Shown here piece by piece: positions 1 through 8,498 of a DNA stretch of 8,643 bases. The stretch is from an uncultured Pelagibacteraceae bacterium. Its GTDB lineage: Bacteria; Pseudomonadota; Alphaproteobacteria; Pelagibacterales; Pelagibacteraceae. The stretch spans positions 1 to 8,643 of the forward strand of contig CACPIK010000026.1 in NCBI GenBank assembly GCA_902633885.1, in the 5' to 3' direction. A model generated the notes under the pieces. It ran no database searches. It was not told where the DNA came from and saw only the letters and a program-made list of their open reading frames with translations. A program made the translations under genes and the position numbers. Numbering within the stretch: position 1 is the stretch's first letter; each line of letters opens with the position of its first letter.

Positions 1-3000
1 GTTACCGCCACCAGTATTAATTACCAAAGAAATTTTCTTTGAATTTAATACATCAACTATGTGAGGCCTACCGCTACTAACTTTATTTATTTTTCTACAT
101 TTAATACCATTTTCAGATAAAACTTTTGCAGTTCCTTTTGTTGCGCATAATGTGAAACCAAGTTTTGATAATCTTTGAGCTATACCTACAATTTCTTGCT
201 TATGAGAATCTTTTACAGATAAAAAAGCCATCCCTTTTCTCGGCAATGAATTTGAGGCTGCTATTTGGCTTTTTGCAATTGCCATACCAAAGTCATCATC
301 AAAGCCCATTACTTCTCCAGTTGATTTCATTTCAGGACCAAGAATAAGATCGCTATCAGGAAATTTATTAAAAGGAAATACAGCTTCTTTAACTGCAAAC
401 CTTTTATTTGTTTTATATTTCAATTTATACCTAGACAGTTTTTCTCCCGCCATTATTTTTGATGCAATTTTTGCAAGGGGAATACCATTTGCTTTAGACA
501 CAAATGGGACGGTTCTGCTTGCTCTAGGGTTTACTTCTATTACAAAAATCTCATCTTTTTTGATTGCAAATTGAATATTTAAAAAACCTTTTACATTTAA
601 AGCTAAAGCTAATTTTCTAGTTTGGATTTTTAATTCCTTTAAAAGATTATCTTTAATAGATACTGGTGGCAAACAACAAGCCGAATCTCCAGAATGAATT
701 CCTGCTTCTTCTATATGTTGCATAATGCCAGCAACATAAACATCTTTACCGTCAGAGATAGCATCAACATCAACCTCCATAGCTTGATCAATAAATTTAT
801 CAATTAAAATTGGATTTTGTTCTGAAGCTTTAAATGCTTCTTCAATAAACTTTTTTAACTGACTCTTATCGTGAACTATTTCCATTGCTCTTCCGCCCAA
901 AACATATGAAGGCCTTACAACGACTGGCAATCCAATATTTTCTGCTATTTTAATTGCTTTATCAAACTTATTAGCAATTCCACTTTCGGCTTGCTTTAAG
1001 TTTAATTTTATTAATAAGTCTCTAAATCTATCTCTATCTTCTGCAAGGTCGATTGATGAGTATTGGGTTCCAAGAATTGGTAATTTATTATCGTGTAAGA
1101 ATTTTGCTAATTTTATTGGAGTTTGCCCTCCAAACTGCGCTATAACACCCATGAGAGTACCTTTTGATTTTTCTTTTAGAATTATATTTTGAACATACTC
1201 TTCAATTAAAGGTTCAAAATATAATCTATCACTAGTGTCATAATCTGTAGAAACTGTTTCTGGGTTACAGTTAATCATTATTGTTTCAAATCCAGCTTCT
1301 TTCAATGAAAAACTTGCTTGACAACAACAATAATCAAATTCAATTCCTTGACCTATTCTATTTGGACCTCCACCAAGTATTATAATTTTTTTCTTATTAC
1401 TTGGATCGGCTTCACATTCTGTATTAAAAGAAAAATTTCTTTGATATGTAGAATACATATAAGGAGTGAACGACTTAAATTCTGCTGCGCAAGTATCAAC
1501 TTTTTTGAAAACAGGTAAAACTTTTAAAGCAACTCTTTTAGATCTAACAATTTTTTCTTTTATGCCCGAAAGTTTAGATAATTTTTTATCTGAAAAACCA
1601 ATAGATTTAATTCTATTAAATTCACTAAAATTTTTTGGAAGACCTTTTTCAACAATTTTTTGTTCTTCATTTACAATTTCTTTAATTTGATTAAGAAACC
1701 AAGGATCAACCTTTGATAGTTTGTATATTACACTTAATGAAATTTTTTTTCTAAAAGCTTCAGCAATTAATAATAATTTATTTGGAATATTTATTTTTAA
1801 TTGTTTTAAGATCTCTTTTTTTGAACAATTAAAAATATTGTCCATTCCAGATAAACCTGTTTCTAGTGATATCAACGCTTTTTGAAAAGATTCTTTAAAG
1901 TTTCTTCCAATTGCCATTGCTTCTCCTACAGACCGCATTGAAGTACCTAAAATTGCTTTAGTATCTGAAAATTTTTCAAAAGTGAATCTTGGTATTTTTG
2001 TAACAACATAGTCAATTGTTGGTTCAAAAGAAGCGGGAGTTATTTTAGTAATTTCGTTTTGAAGTTCGTCTAATGTGTAACCTACTGCTAATTTTGCTGC
2101 TACTTTTGCGATTGGAAAACCTGTCGCTTTAGATGCTAAAGCAGAAGACCTTGATACCCTAGGGTTCATTTCAATTATAACCATTCTTCCATTTTTAGGA
2201 TTAATTGCAAATTGAACATTTGATCCTCCTGTTTCGACCCCAATTTTTCTTAAACATGCTATGGATGCATTTCTCATGACTTGATACTCCTTATCTGTCA
2301 GAGTAAGCGCTGGTGCGATAGTAACAGAGTCGCCAGTATGCGTTCCCATTGGATCAATATTTTCAATAGAACAAATAATTATACAGTTATCATTTTTATC
2401 TCTTACAACTTCCATTTCGAATTCTTTCCAGCCATCAAGACATTCTTCAACTAAAACCTGATTTTGTGGAGACTCATGCATCCCTTCTTTAACTATTTTA
2501 AAGAAATCTTTTTTTGTTCTGGCAATTCCACCTCCCAATCCTCCCAATGTAAATGAAGGTCTAATGATTGCAGGAAGTCCGATTTTTTTTAAACATTTAT
2601 TTGCATTTTTATAGTTATTTAAGACTTCAGATTTTGGTAAATCAATGCCGATATCCGACATATTTTTTCTAAATTTCTTTCTGTCTTCTGCATTAGAAAT
2701 TGCTTTAGAGTTTGCTCCTATAAGTTCAATTTTATATTTCTTTAATAGCCCAATTTGTTGAGCTTTTATTGCTAAATTCAAAGCAGTTTGACCTCCCATT
2801 GTTGGAAGTATTGCATCAGGTCTTTCTTTTTTAATTACTTCTTCAAGTATTTCTATTGATATAGGTTCTATATAAGTTTTATCAGCAACTTCAGGATCCG
2901 TCATAATTGTAGCTGGATTTGAATTTATTAATATTACTTTATAGCCTTCATCTTTAAGTGCTTTACAAGCTTGAGTGCCTGAATAATCAAACTCACATGC

Positions 3001-3066
3001 TTGACCAATTATTATTGGTCCAGCTCCAATTACTAATATTTTTTTAATGTCTTTTCTTTTTGGCAT
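1..3066 (-). CDS. carB: Carbamoyl-phosphate synthase large subunit (C-terminus cut off by the window edge)
   Basis: Large subunit of carbamoyl-phosphate synthetase. It uses two ATP, bicarbonate and ammonia tunnelled from CarA to make carbamoyl phosphate for pyrimidines and arginine in the cytosol. I read the frame codon by codon: 1022 codons without a stop, so it is intact as far as it goes. The E. coli protein is about 1073 residues, so roughly 50 are missing. The first ATP-grasp half has R169 with a glycine-rich loop after it ([13 protein letters not shown], 170-182) and the metal-binding pair E299/N301, all at E. coli numbering. The second half repeats the fold, with EVNPRASR at 844-851. 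The MGS-like allosteric domain starts near 940. Residues aligned with E. coli UMP-site positions are kept (S950, K956, T976, T979, K995, N1017), so UMP feedback inhibition is likely. The ATG start lies 23 nt inside the end of carA, which suggests translational coupling. No strong Shine-Dalgarno is visible. Confidence 0.97.
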   Translation of the reverse strand, partial: MPKRKDIKKILVIGAGPIIIGQACEFDYSGTQACKALKDEGYKVILINSNPATIMTDPEVADKTYIEPISIEILEEVIKKERPDAILPTMGGQTALNLAIKAQQIGLLKKYKIELIGANSKAISNAEDRKKFRKNMSDIGIDLPKSEVLNNYKNANKCLKKIGLPAIIRPSFTLGGLGGGIARTKKDFFKIVKEGMHESPQNQVLVEECLDGWKEFEMEVVRDKNDNCIIICSIENIDPMGTHTGDSVTIAPALTLTDKEYQVMRNASIACLRKIGVETGGSNVQFAINPKNGRMVIIEMNPRVSRSSALASKATGFPIAKVAAKLAVGYTLDELQNEITKITPASFEPTIDYVVTKIPRFTFEKFSDTKAILGTSMRSVGEAMAIGRNFKESFQKALISLETGLSGMDNIFNCSKKEILKQLKINIPNKLLLIAEAFRKKISLSVIYKLSKVDPWFLNQIKEIVNEEQKIVEKGLPKNFSEFNRIKSIGFSDKKLSKLSGIKEKIVRSKRVALKVLPVFKKVDTCAAEFKSFTPYMYSTYQRNFSFNTECEADPSNKKKIIILGGGPNRIGQGIEFDYCCCQASFSLKEAGFETIMINCNPETVSTDYDTSDRLYFEPLIEEYVQNIILKEKSKGTLMGVIAQFGGQTPIKLAKFLHDNKLPILGTQYSSIDLAEDRDRFRDLLIKLNLKQAESGIANKFDKAIKIAENIGLPVVVRPSYVLGGRAMEIVHDKSQLKKFIEEAFKASEQNPILIDKFIDQAMEVDVDAISDGKDVYVAGIMQHIEEAGIHSGDSACCLPPVSIKDNLLKELKIQTRKLALALNVKGFLNIQFAIKKDEIFVIEVNPRASRTVPFVSKANGIPLAKIASKIMAGEKLSRYKLKYKTNKRFAVKEAVFPFNKFPDSDLILGPEMKSTGEVMGFDDDFGMAIAKSQIAASNSLPRKGMAFLSVKDSHKQEIVGIAQRLSKLGFTLCATKGTAKVLSENGIKCRKINKVSSGRPHIVDVLNSKKISLVINTGGGN

Positions 3067-4237
3067 ATTTTTTTATTTCTTTTATAAAATCACTAAACAA
3101 ATAATGACTATCCTGCGGTCCTGGGTTTGCTTCTGGATGATACTGTACAGAAAAAATTGGTTTATTTTTTAATTTTATTCCTTCAATACTTCCATCAAAT
3201 AGAGACTTATGAGTAATTTGAATATTTTTTGATAAACTATTTTCAATAACTTCAAATCCATGATTTTGACTTGTTATTTCTACTTTACTATTAATTAGAT
3301 TCTTAACCGGATGATTTGCACCTCTATGACCAAGTTTCATTTTTTTTGTTTTAGCATTCAAAGATAGAGCTAAAATTTGATGACCTAAACATATTCCAAA
3401 TATTGGAAGTTTATTTTTGATTAAAGTTTTAACTGTTTTTATTGCATATTTTCCAGTTGCGGCAGGGTCTCCAGGTCCATTTGATAAAAAAATACCTTGT
3501 GGTTTTAATTTTAAAATATTTTCAGCTGATTTTTTACAAGAAACAACTTTAACTTCACAATCATGATCTGAAAAATATCTTAGAATATTTTTTTTTATTC
3601 CATAATCTATAGCAACTATCTTAAGTTTTTTTCTTCTATTTATTTGGTATCCTTTATCTTTTTTCCAAGTTTTTAATCCTTTCCATAAATAAGTTTTAGA
3701 AGTAGTTACTACTTCAGCTAGATCCATGCCATTAAGCCCAGGCCATTTATTTGAAGTTTTAATTAGTTTATTAATATTAAATTTCCCTGATTTTTTATTA
3801 GATATCGTTCCCTTTGGTGCTCCTTTATCTCTTATAAAATTTGTTAAAGCTCTAGTATCCAAGCCTGTTATCCCAACAATCTTATTTTTTTTTAACCATT
3901 GGTCTAAATTTTCGAGCGATCTATAATTTGAAGGATTTGTTATCTCAGAATTAAAAATTACTCCTCTTGTCCATATTTTTTCAGACTCAATATCCTCATC
4001 ATTTGTTCCAACATTTCCTATGTGTGGGAATGTAAAATTAATTATTTGTCCAGCGTAAGAAGGGTCAGACATAATTTCTTGGTAACCTGTTAAAGAAGTA
4101 TTAAAGCAAACCTCACCTGTTGCTTCACCCTGGTAACCTAAGCCAATACCTTTAAAAACTGAGTTATTTTCAAGAACTAAAATAGCTGGGGAAAATTGAG
4201 ATTTAATTGGATTTTTTTTTTTTCGTTTTATGGTCAA
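3044..4237 (-). CDS. carA: Carbamoyl-phosphate synthase small (glutaminase) subunit, TTG start
   Basis: Glutamine amidotransferase subunit that releases ammonia from glutamine and passes it to CarB. It has 397 residues against 382 in E. coli. The N-terminal CarA domain (about 17-165) carries [15 protein letters not shown] (41-55) and [12 protein letters not shown] (71-82). The class I glutaminase domain follows (about 205-390), with LSNGPGDP (251-258), nucleophile C283 in GICLGHQ, and H367/E369 in QYHPEA, so the triad is complete. The start is TTG at 4237: the codon just upstream is TAA, there is no ATG before M56, and family similarity begins at about residue 17. The extra N-terminus is Lys-rich and encoded by a run of 12 A's (codons 5-9). 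I recall that E. coli carA also starts on UUG. The only Shine-Dalgarno-like element is GAG, six bases before TTG. The gene is divergent from yqeY and overlaps carB by 23 nt. Confidence 0.96.
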   Translation of the reverse strand: MTIKRKKKNPIKSQFSPAILVLENNSVFKGIGLGYQGEATGEVCFNTSLTGYQEIMSDPSYAGQIINFTFPHIGNVGTNDEDIESEKIWTRGVIFNSEITNPSNYRSLENLDQWLKKNKIVGITGLDTRALTNFIRDKGAPKGTISNKKSGKFNINKLIKTSNKWPGLNGMDLAEVVTTSKTYLWKGLKTWKKDKGYQINRRKKLKIVAIDYGIKKNILRYFSDHDCEVKVVSCKKSAENILKLKPQGIFLSNGPGDPAATGKYAIKTVKTLIKNKLPIFGICLGHQILALSLNAKTKKMKLGHRGANHPVKNLINSKVEITSQNHGFEVIENSLSKNIQITHKSLFDGSIEGIKLKNKPIFSVQYHPEANPGPQDSHYLFSDFIKEIKKYAKKKRH

Positions 4238-4248
4238 TTACAACTCAT
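4234..4248 (-). other. Four-codon ORF (MSCN) whose stop overlaps the carA start
   Basis: On the minus strand ATG (4248-4246) opens a frame that reads Met-Ser-Cys-Asn and stops at TGA (4236-4234). The TGA overlaps the carA TTG (4237-4235) as TTGA, the arrangement used for termination-reinitiation coupling. No good Shine-Dalgarno precedes the ATG, and if the predicted transcription start near 4252 is right, only about 4 nt precede it. It may be a leader minicistron or chance; the geometry is the only evidence. Confidence 0.2.
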
Positions 4249-4253
4249 GAGTT
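4242..4253. promoter_or_regulatory. 12-bp perfect palindrome at the carA start, possible operator
   Basis: AACTCATGAGTT is a perfect inverted repeat that does not extend further on either side. It lies just downstream of the candidate carA -10 and covers the predicted transcription start and the ribosome-binding region, the usual place for a repressor site. I cannot name a regulator. A palindrome of this length arises by chance about once in several kilobases, so location is the main argument. Confidence 0.3.
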
Positions 4254-4258
4254 AAAGG

Positions 4259-4287
4259 TTAATACAATAAAACCCTTTTTTCCGCAA
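4259..4287 (-). promoter_or_regulatory. Candidate sigma-70 promoter of carAB
   Basis: Reading the minus strand, TTGCGG (4287-4282, -35, three of six consensus matches) is followed after exactly 17 bases by TATTAA (4264-4259, -10, four of six). Transcription would start near 4252, leaving a leader of about 15 nt before the carA TTG. Spacing and position are good. The hexamers are only moderate, and AT-rich DNA makes chance matches common. Confidence 0.45.
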
Positions 4288-4341
4288 CACATGTAATATA
4301 AAATTTTAAAAAAACAATTTTTTCTTTTGAACAATTTTATC

Positions 4342-4347
4342 TATACA
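4342..4347 (+). promoter_or_regulatory. Possible -10 element of the yqeY-dnaG operon
   Basis: TATACA lies 14 bases before the yqeY ATG and would start transcription about 7 bases upstream of it, giving a nearly leaderless message. At the correct spacing the -35 region is only a T-rich stretch (around 4319-4324, TTTTTC). The better-looking TTGAAC at 4327-4332 is only 9 bases away, too close to pair with it. A second AT-rich option is TATAAA at 4297-4302. This is a weak call. Confidence 0.22.
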
Positions 4348-4360
4348 GTAAATTAAAAAA

Positions 4361-4822
4361 ATGAGCATCAGAGACAAAATAGAAACTGACTATAAAACTG
4401 CATTAAAATCAAAAGATAAAAACAAAATATCAACTTATAGGTTAATTCTATCTGGTATTAAAGATCTTGATATCTCAAATCGTTCTGGTCCAGATAAAAA
4501 AGAAACCGATGATAATGATATAAAAAAACTTATTAAAAAAATGATGAAACAAAGATCCGAATCAATCGAGATATATAAAAAAAATAATAGAAATGATTTA
4601 TTGGAAATTGAGCAGGGTGAAGTTTCTGTTTTATCAGTATATTTACCAAAACAATTGAGCGAAGAAGAAACTAAAATAGTTTGTTCTGAAATCATCAAAA
4701 AAACAGGTGCATCTTCGATTAAAGATATGGGCAAAGTAATGGGTGAGCTAAAAAACAACTATTCTGATTCTATTGATTTTTCAAAAGCTGGATTGTTGAT
4801 TAAAGATTTGCTTAATAAATAA
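4361..4822 (+). CDS. yqeY: YqeY / GatB-tail domain protein
   Basis: A 153-residue protein of the YqeY (GatB/YqeY, Aim41-like) family, usually about 148 residues, so full length. The fold resembles the helical tail of the GatB subunit of the tRNA-dependent amidotransferase, which contacts tRNA. The role of the stand-alone protein is not settled. Family features visible are STYRLILSGIKD (24-35), KMMKQRSESIEIY (60-72), the NRNDLLEIEQGE stretch (76-87), YLPKQLSEEE (94-103) and KDMGKVMGELK (121-131). It is lysine-rich with no signal peptide or membrane segment, so cytosolic. It is the first gene of the operon, and its TAA overlaps the dnaG ATG by one base (TAATG), so the two are very likely translated from one message. 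Only an A-rich stretch, not a Shine-Dalgarno, precedes its ATG. The product assignment is sure; any biochemical role is inference. Confidence 0.94.
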   Translation: MSIRDKIETDYKTALKSKDKNKISTYRLILSGIKDLDISNRSGPDKKETDDNDIKKLIKKMMKQRSESIEIYKKNNRNDLLEIEQGEVSVLSVYLPKQLSEEETKIVCSEIIKKTGASSIKDMGKVMGELKNNYSDSIDFSKAGLLIKDLLNK

Positions 4823-6597
4823 TGAAATATCCTAAAGAATACTTAGATGAAATTAAAACAAGGCTGAAAGTTTCAACTGTAGTTTCAAAAACTGTAAACC
4901 TAAAAAAAAGAGGCAAAGAATATGTTGGGCTTTCTCCTTTTAAAACAGAAAAAACTCCATCTTTCACAGTAAATGATGAAAAAGAATTTTATCATTGCTT
5001 TAGTACAAGCGAACATGGGAATATTTTTGATTTTGTTATGAAAACTCAAAATCTTAAATTTGGAGAAGCAGTAAAAATGTTAGCAAATTTAGCTGGCATG
5101 CAACCTTATACATTTTCCAAAAAAGATGAAGAACGAGAAAGAGAATGGAATATTTATAAATTAATTTATTCCAAGTATGTTGAGTTTTATCATAACGAAA
5201 TTTTTAAAAATCCATCTGCAAGTATTGCTAAAGAATATATTAAAAAAAGACATCTTTCTGTAAACGAAGTTAAAAATTTTAAAATTGGCTTTGTAACCAA
5301 GGATACTAATTTTTTTGATAAAATTAAAAAAGAATTTGATGAAAATTCTTTAAAAAATTCAGGCTTATTTTATTTTGATGAAAAGAAAAAAAAATATGTT
5401 GAAAGATTTAAAGACAGAATAATTTTTCCTATAAATAATATTTCTGGAAATCCCATAGGTCTGGGTGGAAGAATTATGGAAGAAAAAAATTATTTAGCAA
5501 AATATATCAATTCACCAGAAACTCCTTTTTTCAAAAAAGGTTCAAATCTATTTAATTTAGATAAGGCAAGAAAATTATCTAATCAAATAGACAACATATT
5601 TCTTGTTGAAGGTTACATGGATGTTATTGGATTGCATAAAAATGGAATACAAAATGTGGTTGCAAATTTAGGTACATCGTTAACAACAAAACAAATTTTA
5701 ATTTTAAATCAATTCTTTGAACATGTAATTATATGTTTTGATGGAGATGAAAGTGGATACAAAGCAGCTTTGAGGGCAGCTGAAAATTCAATTGTAGAAT
5801 TAAGACCCGAAAAAAAAATTTCTTTTTTATTTTTACCAGACAATCATGATCCAGATAGTTTTGCTAATCAGAATGGAAAGGATAAATTTTTAGAGTTTGC
5901 AAAAAATAATTTAGTTTCTATACATAAATTTATTTTTGATCATTACTTAAAAATAACTGATGACAACCCATCTTCAAGAGCGATATTTGAAAAAAAATTG
6001 AGAACAATTTCATCTACTATAAAAGACGAGTATATAAAAAAATATATTTTGGAGTATTTTTTAGAGAAAATTAATGAATTAACTCCAAATATAAATTTAA
6101 GAAATAAAAAAGTTTATAAAAAGAACACAAAATCACTTAAAGCTACTCAAAATTATTTTAACGAAACTAAATCTTTAAAACCTATAGAAATAAAAGAATT
6201 CTCTTTCTTATATATTATTTTAAAAAAACCATCTATTGTTAAAGAAAATTTTACATTGATTGAAAATGTAAAATTATTTAGCAACGAAAATAAATTATTA
6301 TTTGATGAAATTTTATCACAATCAAACAATTTAGAGAAAACAAACTTTCAAGATTTAAATATTGATCAAAATTTAATTAATAGAATTTTAAAATATGCTT
6401 CCATTAAACATATATTGGCAAAAAACTTAAATGATGAAGAAAAAATATTGGAAATTTTAAACGAAGTCTTACGAGATCTAAAAAATTATGAACTTGAGCT
6501 AAGAATTTCCGATTTAGAATCAAAGTTTTCTAAGGATTTGAGCGAAGCAACATTTAATGAACTAAAAGAGCTAAAAAAACAGCAAAAAATCAATTAA
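4822..6597 (+). CDS. dnaG: DNA primase, with degenerate zinc-binding motif
   Basis: Bacterial primase, which makes the RNA primers for leading- and lagging-strand synthesis together with the DnaB helicase. It has 591 residues (E. coli 581). The N-terminal CHC2 domain (about 30-90) keeps its framework (EKTPSFTVNDEK, 43-54; EFYHCF, 55-60), but three of the four E. coli zinc ligands are changed: S38, K41, C59 and T62 stand for C40, H43, C61 and C64. The catalytic core is intact: GGR (215-217), KYINSPETP, the TOPRIM acidic motifs E263 in VEGYMDV, D307/D309 in CFDGDESG, and D343/D345 in DPDS. The C-terminal third (about 430-591) is Lys/Leu-rich and poorly conserved, as expected for the helicase-binding domain. 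The ATG shares a base with the yqeY stop, so translation is probably coupled. The loss of zinc ligands does not look like decay, because the rest of the domain is well conserved. Confidence 0.96.
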   Translation: MKYPKEYLDEIKTRLKVSTVVSKTVNLKKRGKEYVGLSPFKTEKTPSFTVNDEKEFYHCFSTSEHGNIFDFVMKTQNLKFGEAVKMLANLAGMQPYTFSKKDEEREREWNIYKLIYSKYVEFYHNEIFKNPSASIAKEYIKKRHLSVNEVKNFKIGFVTKDTNFFDKIKKEFDENSLKNSGLFYFDEKKKKYVERFKDRIIFPINNISGNPIGLGGRIMEEKNYLAKYINSPETPFFKKGSNLFNLDKARKLSNQIDNIFLVEGYMDVIGLHKNGIQNVVANLGTSLTTKQILILNQFFEHVIICFDGDESGYKAALRAAENSIVELRPEKKISFLFLPDNHDPDSFANQNGKDKFLEFAKNNLVSIHKFIFDHYLKITDDNPSSRAIFEKKLRTISSTIKDEYIKKYILEYFLEKINELTPNINLRNKKVYKKNTKSLKATQNYFNETKSLKPIEIKEFSFLYIILKKPSIVKENFTLIENVKLFSNENKLLFDEILSQSNNLEKTNFQDLNIDQNLINRILKYASIKHILAKNLNDEEKILEILNEVLRDLKNYELELRISDLESKFSKDLSEATFNELKELKKQQKIN

Positions 6598-6602
6598 TCG
6601 TA

Positions 6603-6625
6603 AAAAGAATCTCATAGATTTTTTT
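6603..6625 (+). terminator. Weak AT-rich hairpin with T tract between dnaG and rpoD
   Basis: AATCT (6608-6612), a three-base loop and AGATT (6616-6620) form a perfect 5-bp stem. It can extend through one G-T and four A-T pairs into the T run ending at 6625. It sits 5 bases after the dnaG stop and 35 before the rpoD start. It has the shape of a weak or attenuating terminator but only one or two G-C pairs. Downstream, TATATA (6637-6642) could be a -10 for a separate rpoD promoter, though no convincing -35 is present. Confidence 0.35.
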
Positions 6626-6660
6626 AATTTTGTGATTATATACATCTTTTACTTTTTATT

Positions 6661-8496
6661 GTGGAACGTATAATTACAAAATCATTTGCAAGATTGATGG
6701 GCCGAGGTGTCCACAGAGGATTTATTACTCATGAAGAATTAAATAAATCTTTAGGGAAAAGAAATCTATCAAGCGAAAATTTAGAACAAGCCTTTATTCA
6801 TATATTAGATGAAAAAATAATTTTAGTTGAAAAAAAAGCTGATTATAAAATTTTAAGAAAAAAAGATAATAATTTAAAAGAAGAAGGAAAGGCGATAGAA
6901 AAAAGTGATGATCCAATAAGAATGTATCTTAGGGAGATGGGGGGAGTAGAGCTTCTATCTAGAGAAGGTGAAATAGCAATAGCAAAAAGAATTGAAGCAG
7001 GAAAAGATGTTATGTTAAATGCGCTTTCGCAAAGTCCTATAACCGCACAACAGTTCTTTGAATGGAATAAAAAATTACAAAATGATGAAATTTTAGTTAG
7101 AGAAATAATTGATATAGATACAAATTATATGGAAGATGAAGATACGGGCCAGAGTGCAAAACAAAAAAAAGCAGAAGAAGGTAATGCGTCAGAATCTAAT
7201 GAAGGAAATAGTTCAAATGAAGATGATGAATTTAACCCCACTCTTGCAGCCATGGAAACGGAGATTAAGCCAAAAGTATTACAAACAGTTCATACTTTAA
7301 CTAAAGAATATAATAAATTAATAAAATATCAGAATGAAAAGTTAGATTGTCTTTTAAATTCTAAGCAATTTTCAACATCTAAAGATAAAAATTATAAAAA
7401 AATAGTTGATGATATATTAGATAATATTAAATCTCTCCAATTATCGCCCTCGGTATTAGAGGAACTTGTTCAAAAACACTATACTGAAAATAAAAAGATA
7501 ATTTCTTTAGAGGGAAATTTATTAAGGCTAGCGATGGACCATAAAATATCAAGGGATGAATTTATAAAATTTTATGTAGGAAATGAAATTAATCCGAATT
7601 TCAAAACTTTTCTAGATACTAATGAAATATGGAAAAAATTTTTTCAAAAAAATAAAAATGAATTTAAAAATATTAGAGATAGATTAGTTGAAATAAGTAA
7701 TAAATTAGGAATATCAGTTACTGAATTTAAATCATTAGTTAGTAGAGTTCAAAAAGGTGAAAAAGAATCTCGTATTGCTAAAAAAGAAATGGTTGAAGCC
7801 AACTTACGTTTAGTTATCTCCATTGCAAAAAAATATACTAACAGAGGACTTCAATTCTTAGATTTAATTCAAGAAGGAAATATTGGATTGATGAAAGCAG
7901 TTGATAAGTTTGAATATAGGAGAGGATATAAATTTTCAACTTATGCTACTTGGTGGATAAGACAAGCTATAACAAGATCAATTGCAGACCAAGCTAGAAC
8001 AATTAGAATTCCAGTTCATATGATTGAAACAATTAATAAAATTGTAAGAACGCAAAGATTAATTCTAAGTGAATTTGGAAGAGAAGCAACTCCCGAAGAA
8101 TTAGCAAAAAAACTGAGAATGCCACTTGAAAAAGTTAGGAAAGTTTTGAAAATTTCTAAAGAACCTGTTTCTTTAGAAAAACCAGTAGGAGACGAAGAGG
8201 ATAGCAGTTTAGGAGATTTTATTGAAGACACTAAAGCTTTAGCACCTTTAGAACAAGCAATAAAATCAAATTTAAGTGAAGCAACAACAAAAATATTATC
8301 TACTTTAACACCAAGAGAAGAAAGGGTTTTAAGAATGAGGTTTGGTGTTGGAATGAATACAGATCATACCCTTGAAGAAGTTGGTTTGCAGTTTTCAGTA
8401 ACCAGAGAAAGAATTCGTCAAATCGAAGCAAAGGCACTTAGAAAATTAAAACACCCAAGCAGGTCTAAGCAATTAAAAAGTTTCTTGGAAAGTTAA
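6661..8496 (+). CDS. rpoD: RNA polymerase housekeeping sigma factor (sigma-70/RpoD)
   Basis: Primary sigma factor that directs RNA polymerase to vegetative promoters. It has 611 residues (E. coli 613), with all regions present. Region 1.1 is about 10-60 ([15 protein letters not shown]). Region 1.2 is about 83-115 ([12 protein letters not shown]). A long non-conserved insert runs about 116-350, with an acidic, low-complexity stretch at about 150-182. Region 2 (about 371-460) carries the core-binding and -10-melting segment, with [13 protein letters not shown] at 423-435 nearly identical to other RpoDs. Region 3 is about 461-535, and region 4 (about 541-605) has the -35-binding helix-turn-helix ([20 protein letters not shown]). 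The start is GTG at 6661, the first canonical start after an in-frame TAA at 6625; an internal ATG at codon 13 is possible. No Shine-Dalgarno is visible at either. It belongs to the operon with dnaG upstream, and a tRNA gene begins 2 bases after its stop. Confidence 0.97.
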   Translation: MERIITKSFARLMGRGVHRGFITHEELNKSLGKRNLSSENLEQAFIHILDEKIILVEKKADYKILRKKDNNLKEEGKAIEKSDDPIRMYLREMGGVELLSREGEIAIAKRIEAGKDVMLNALSQSPITAQQFFEWNKKLQNDEILVREIIDIDTNYMEDEDTGQSAKQKKAEEGNASESNEGNSSNEDDEFNPTLAAMETEIKPKVLQTVHTLTKEYNKLIKYQNEKLDCLLNSKQFSTSKDKNYKKIVDDILDNIKSLQLSPSVLEELVQKHYTENKKIISLEGNLLRLAMDHKISRDEFIKFYVGNEINPNFKTFLDTNEIWKKFFQKNKNEFKNIRDRLVEISNKLGISVTEFKSLVSRVQKGEKESRIAKKEMVEANLRLVISIAKKYTNRGLQFLDLIQEGNIGLMKAVDKFEYRRGYKFSTYATWWIRQAITRSIADQARTIRIPVHMIETINKIVRTQRLILSEFGREATPEELAKKLRMPLEKVRKVLKISKEPVSLEKPVGDEEDSSLGDFIEDTKALAPLEQAIKSNLSEATTKILSTLTPREERVLRMRFGVGMNTDHTLEEVGLQFSVTRERIRQIEAKALRKLKHPSRSKQLKSFLES

Positions 8497-8498
8497 AA

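Noticed and set aside
1318..1690. Small plus-strand open frames opposite carB
   Set aside because: They are antisense to strongly conserved carB codons, have no start signals and resemble nothing; they are shadows of the real gene.
1..3066. Possible frameshift or truncation of carB, since it has no stop codon in the window
   Set aside because: I read all 1022 codons. The frame is open and family motifs appear in order at near-E. coli positions; the gene simply continues past the left edge.
3060..3080. Slippery A-rich codons near the end of carA (ATA AAA AAA TAT) that could frameshift ribosomes into carB
   Set aside because: carB lies in the +1 frame relative to carA, while this heptamer favours -1 slippage, which leads to an unrelated frame with a nearby stop. 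A CarA-CarB fusion by this route is not supported.
4327..4347. TTGAAC and TATACA as a paired -35/-10 promoter for yqeY
   Set aside because: The spacing is only 9 bases, far below the 16-18 that sigma-70 needs.
4435..4758. 107-codon minus-strand open frame inside yqeY
   Set aside because: It is the antisense of a Lys/Asp-rich coding region, giving a Ser/Phe/Ile-rich sequence typical of shadow frames. yqeY itself matches its family throughout.
7111..7215. Acidic low-complexity stretch in rpoD as an inserted domain
   Set aside because: The non-conserved region between sigma regions 1.2 and 2 is normally variable and acidic in proteobacterial RpoD, and overall length matches the family, so this is not a special insertion.
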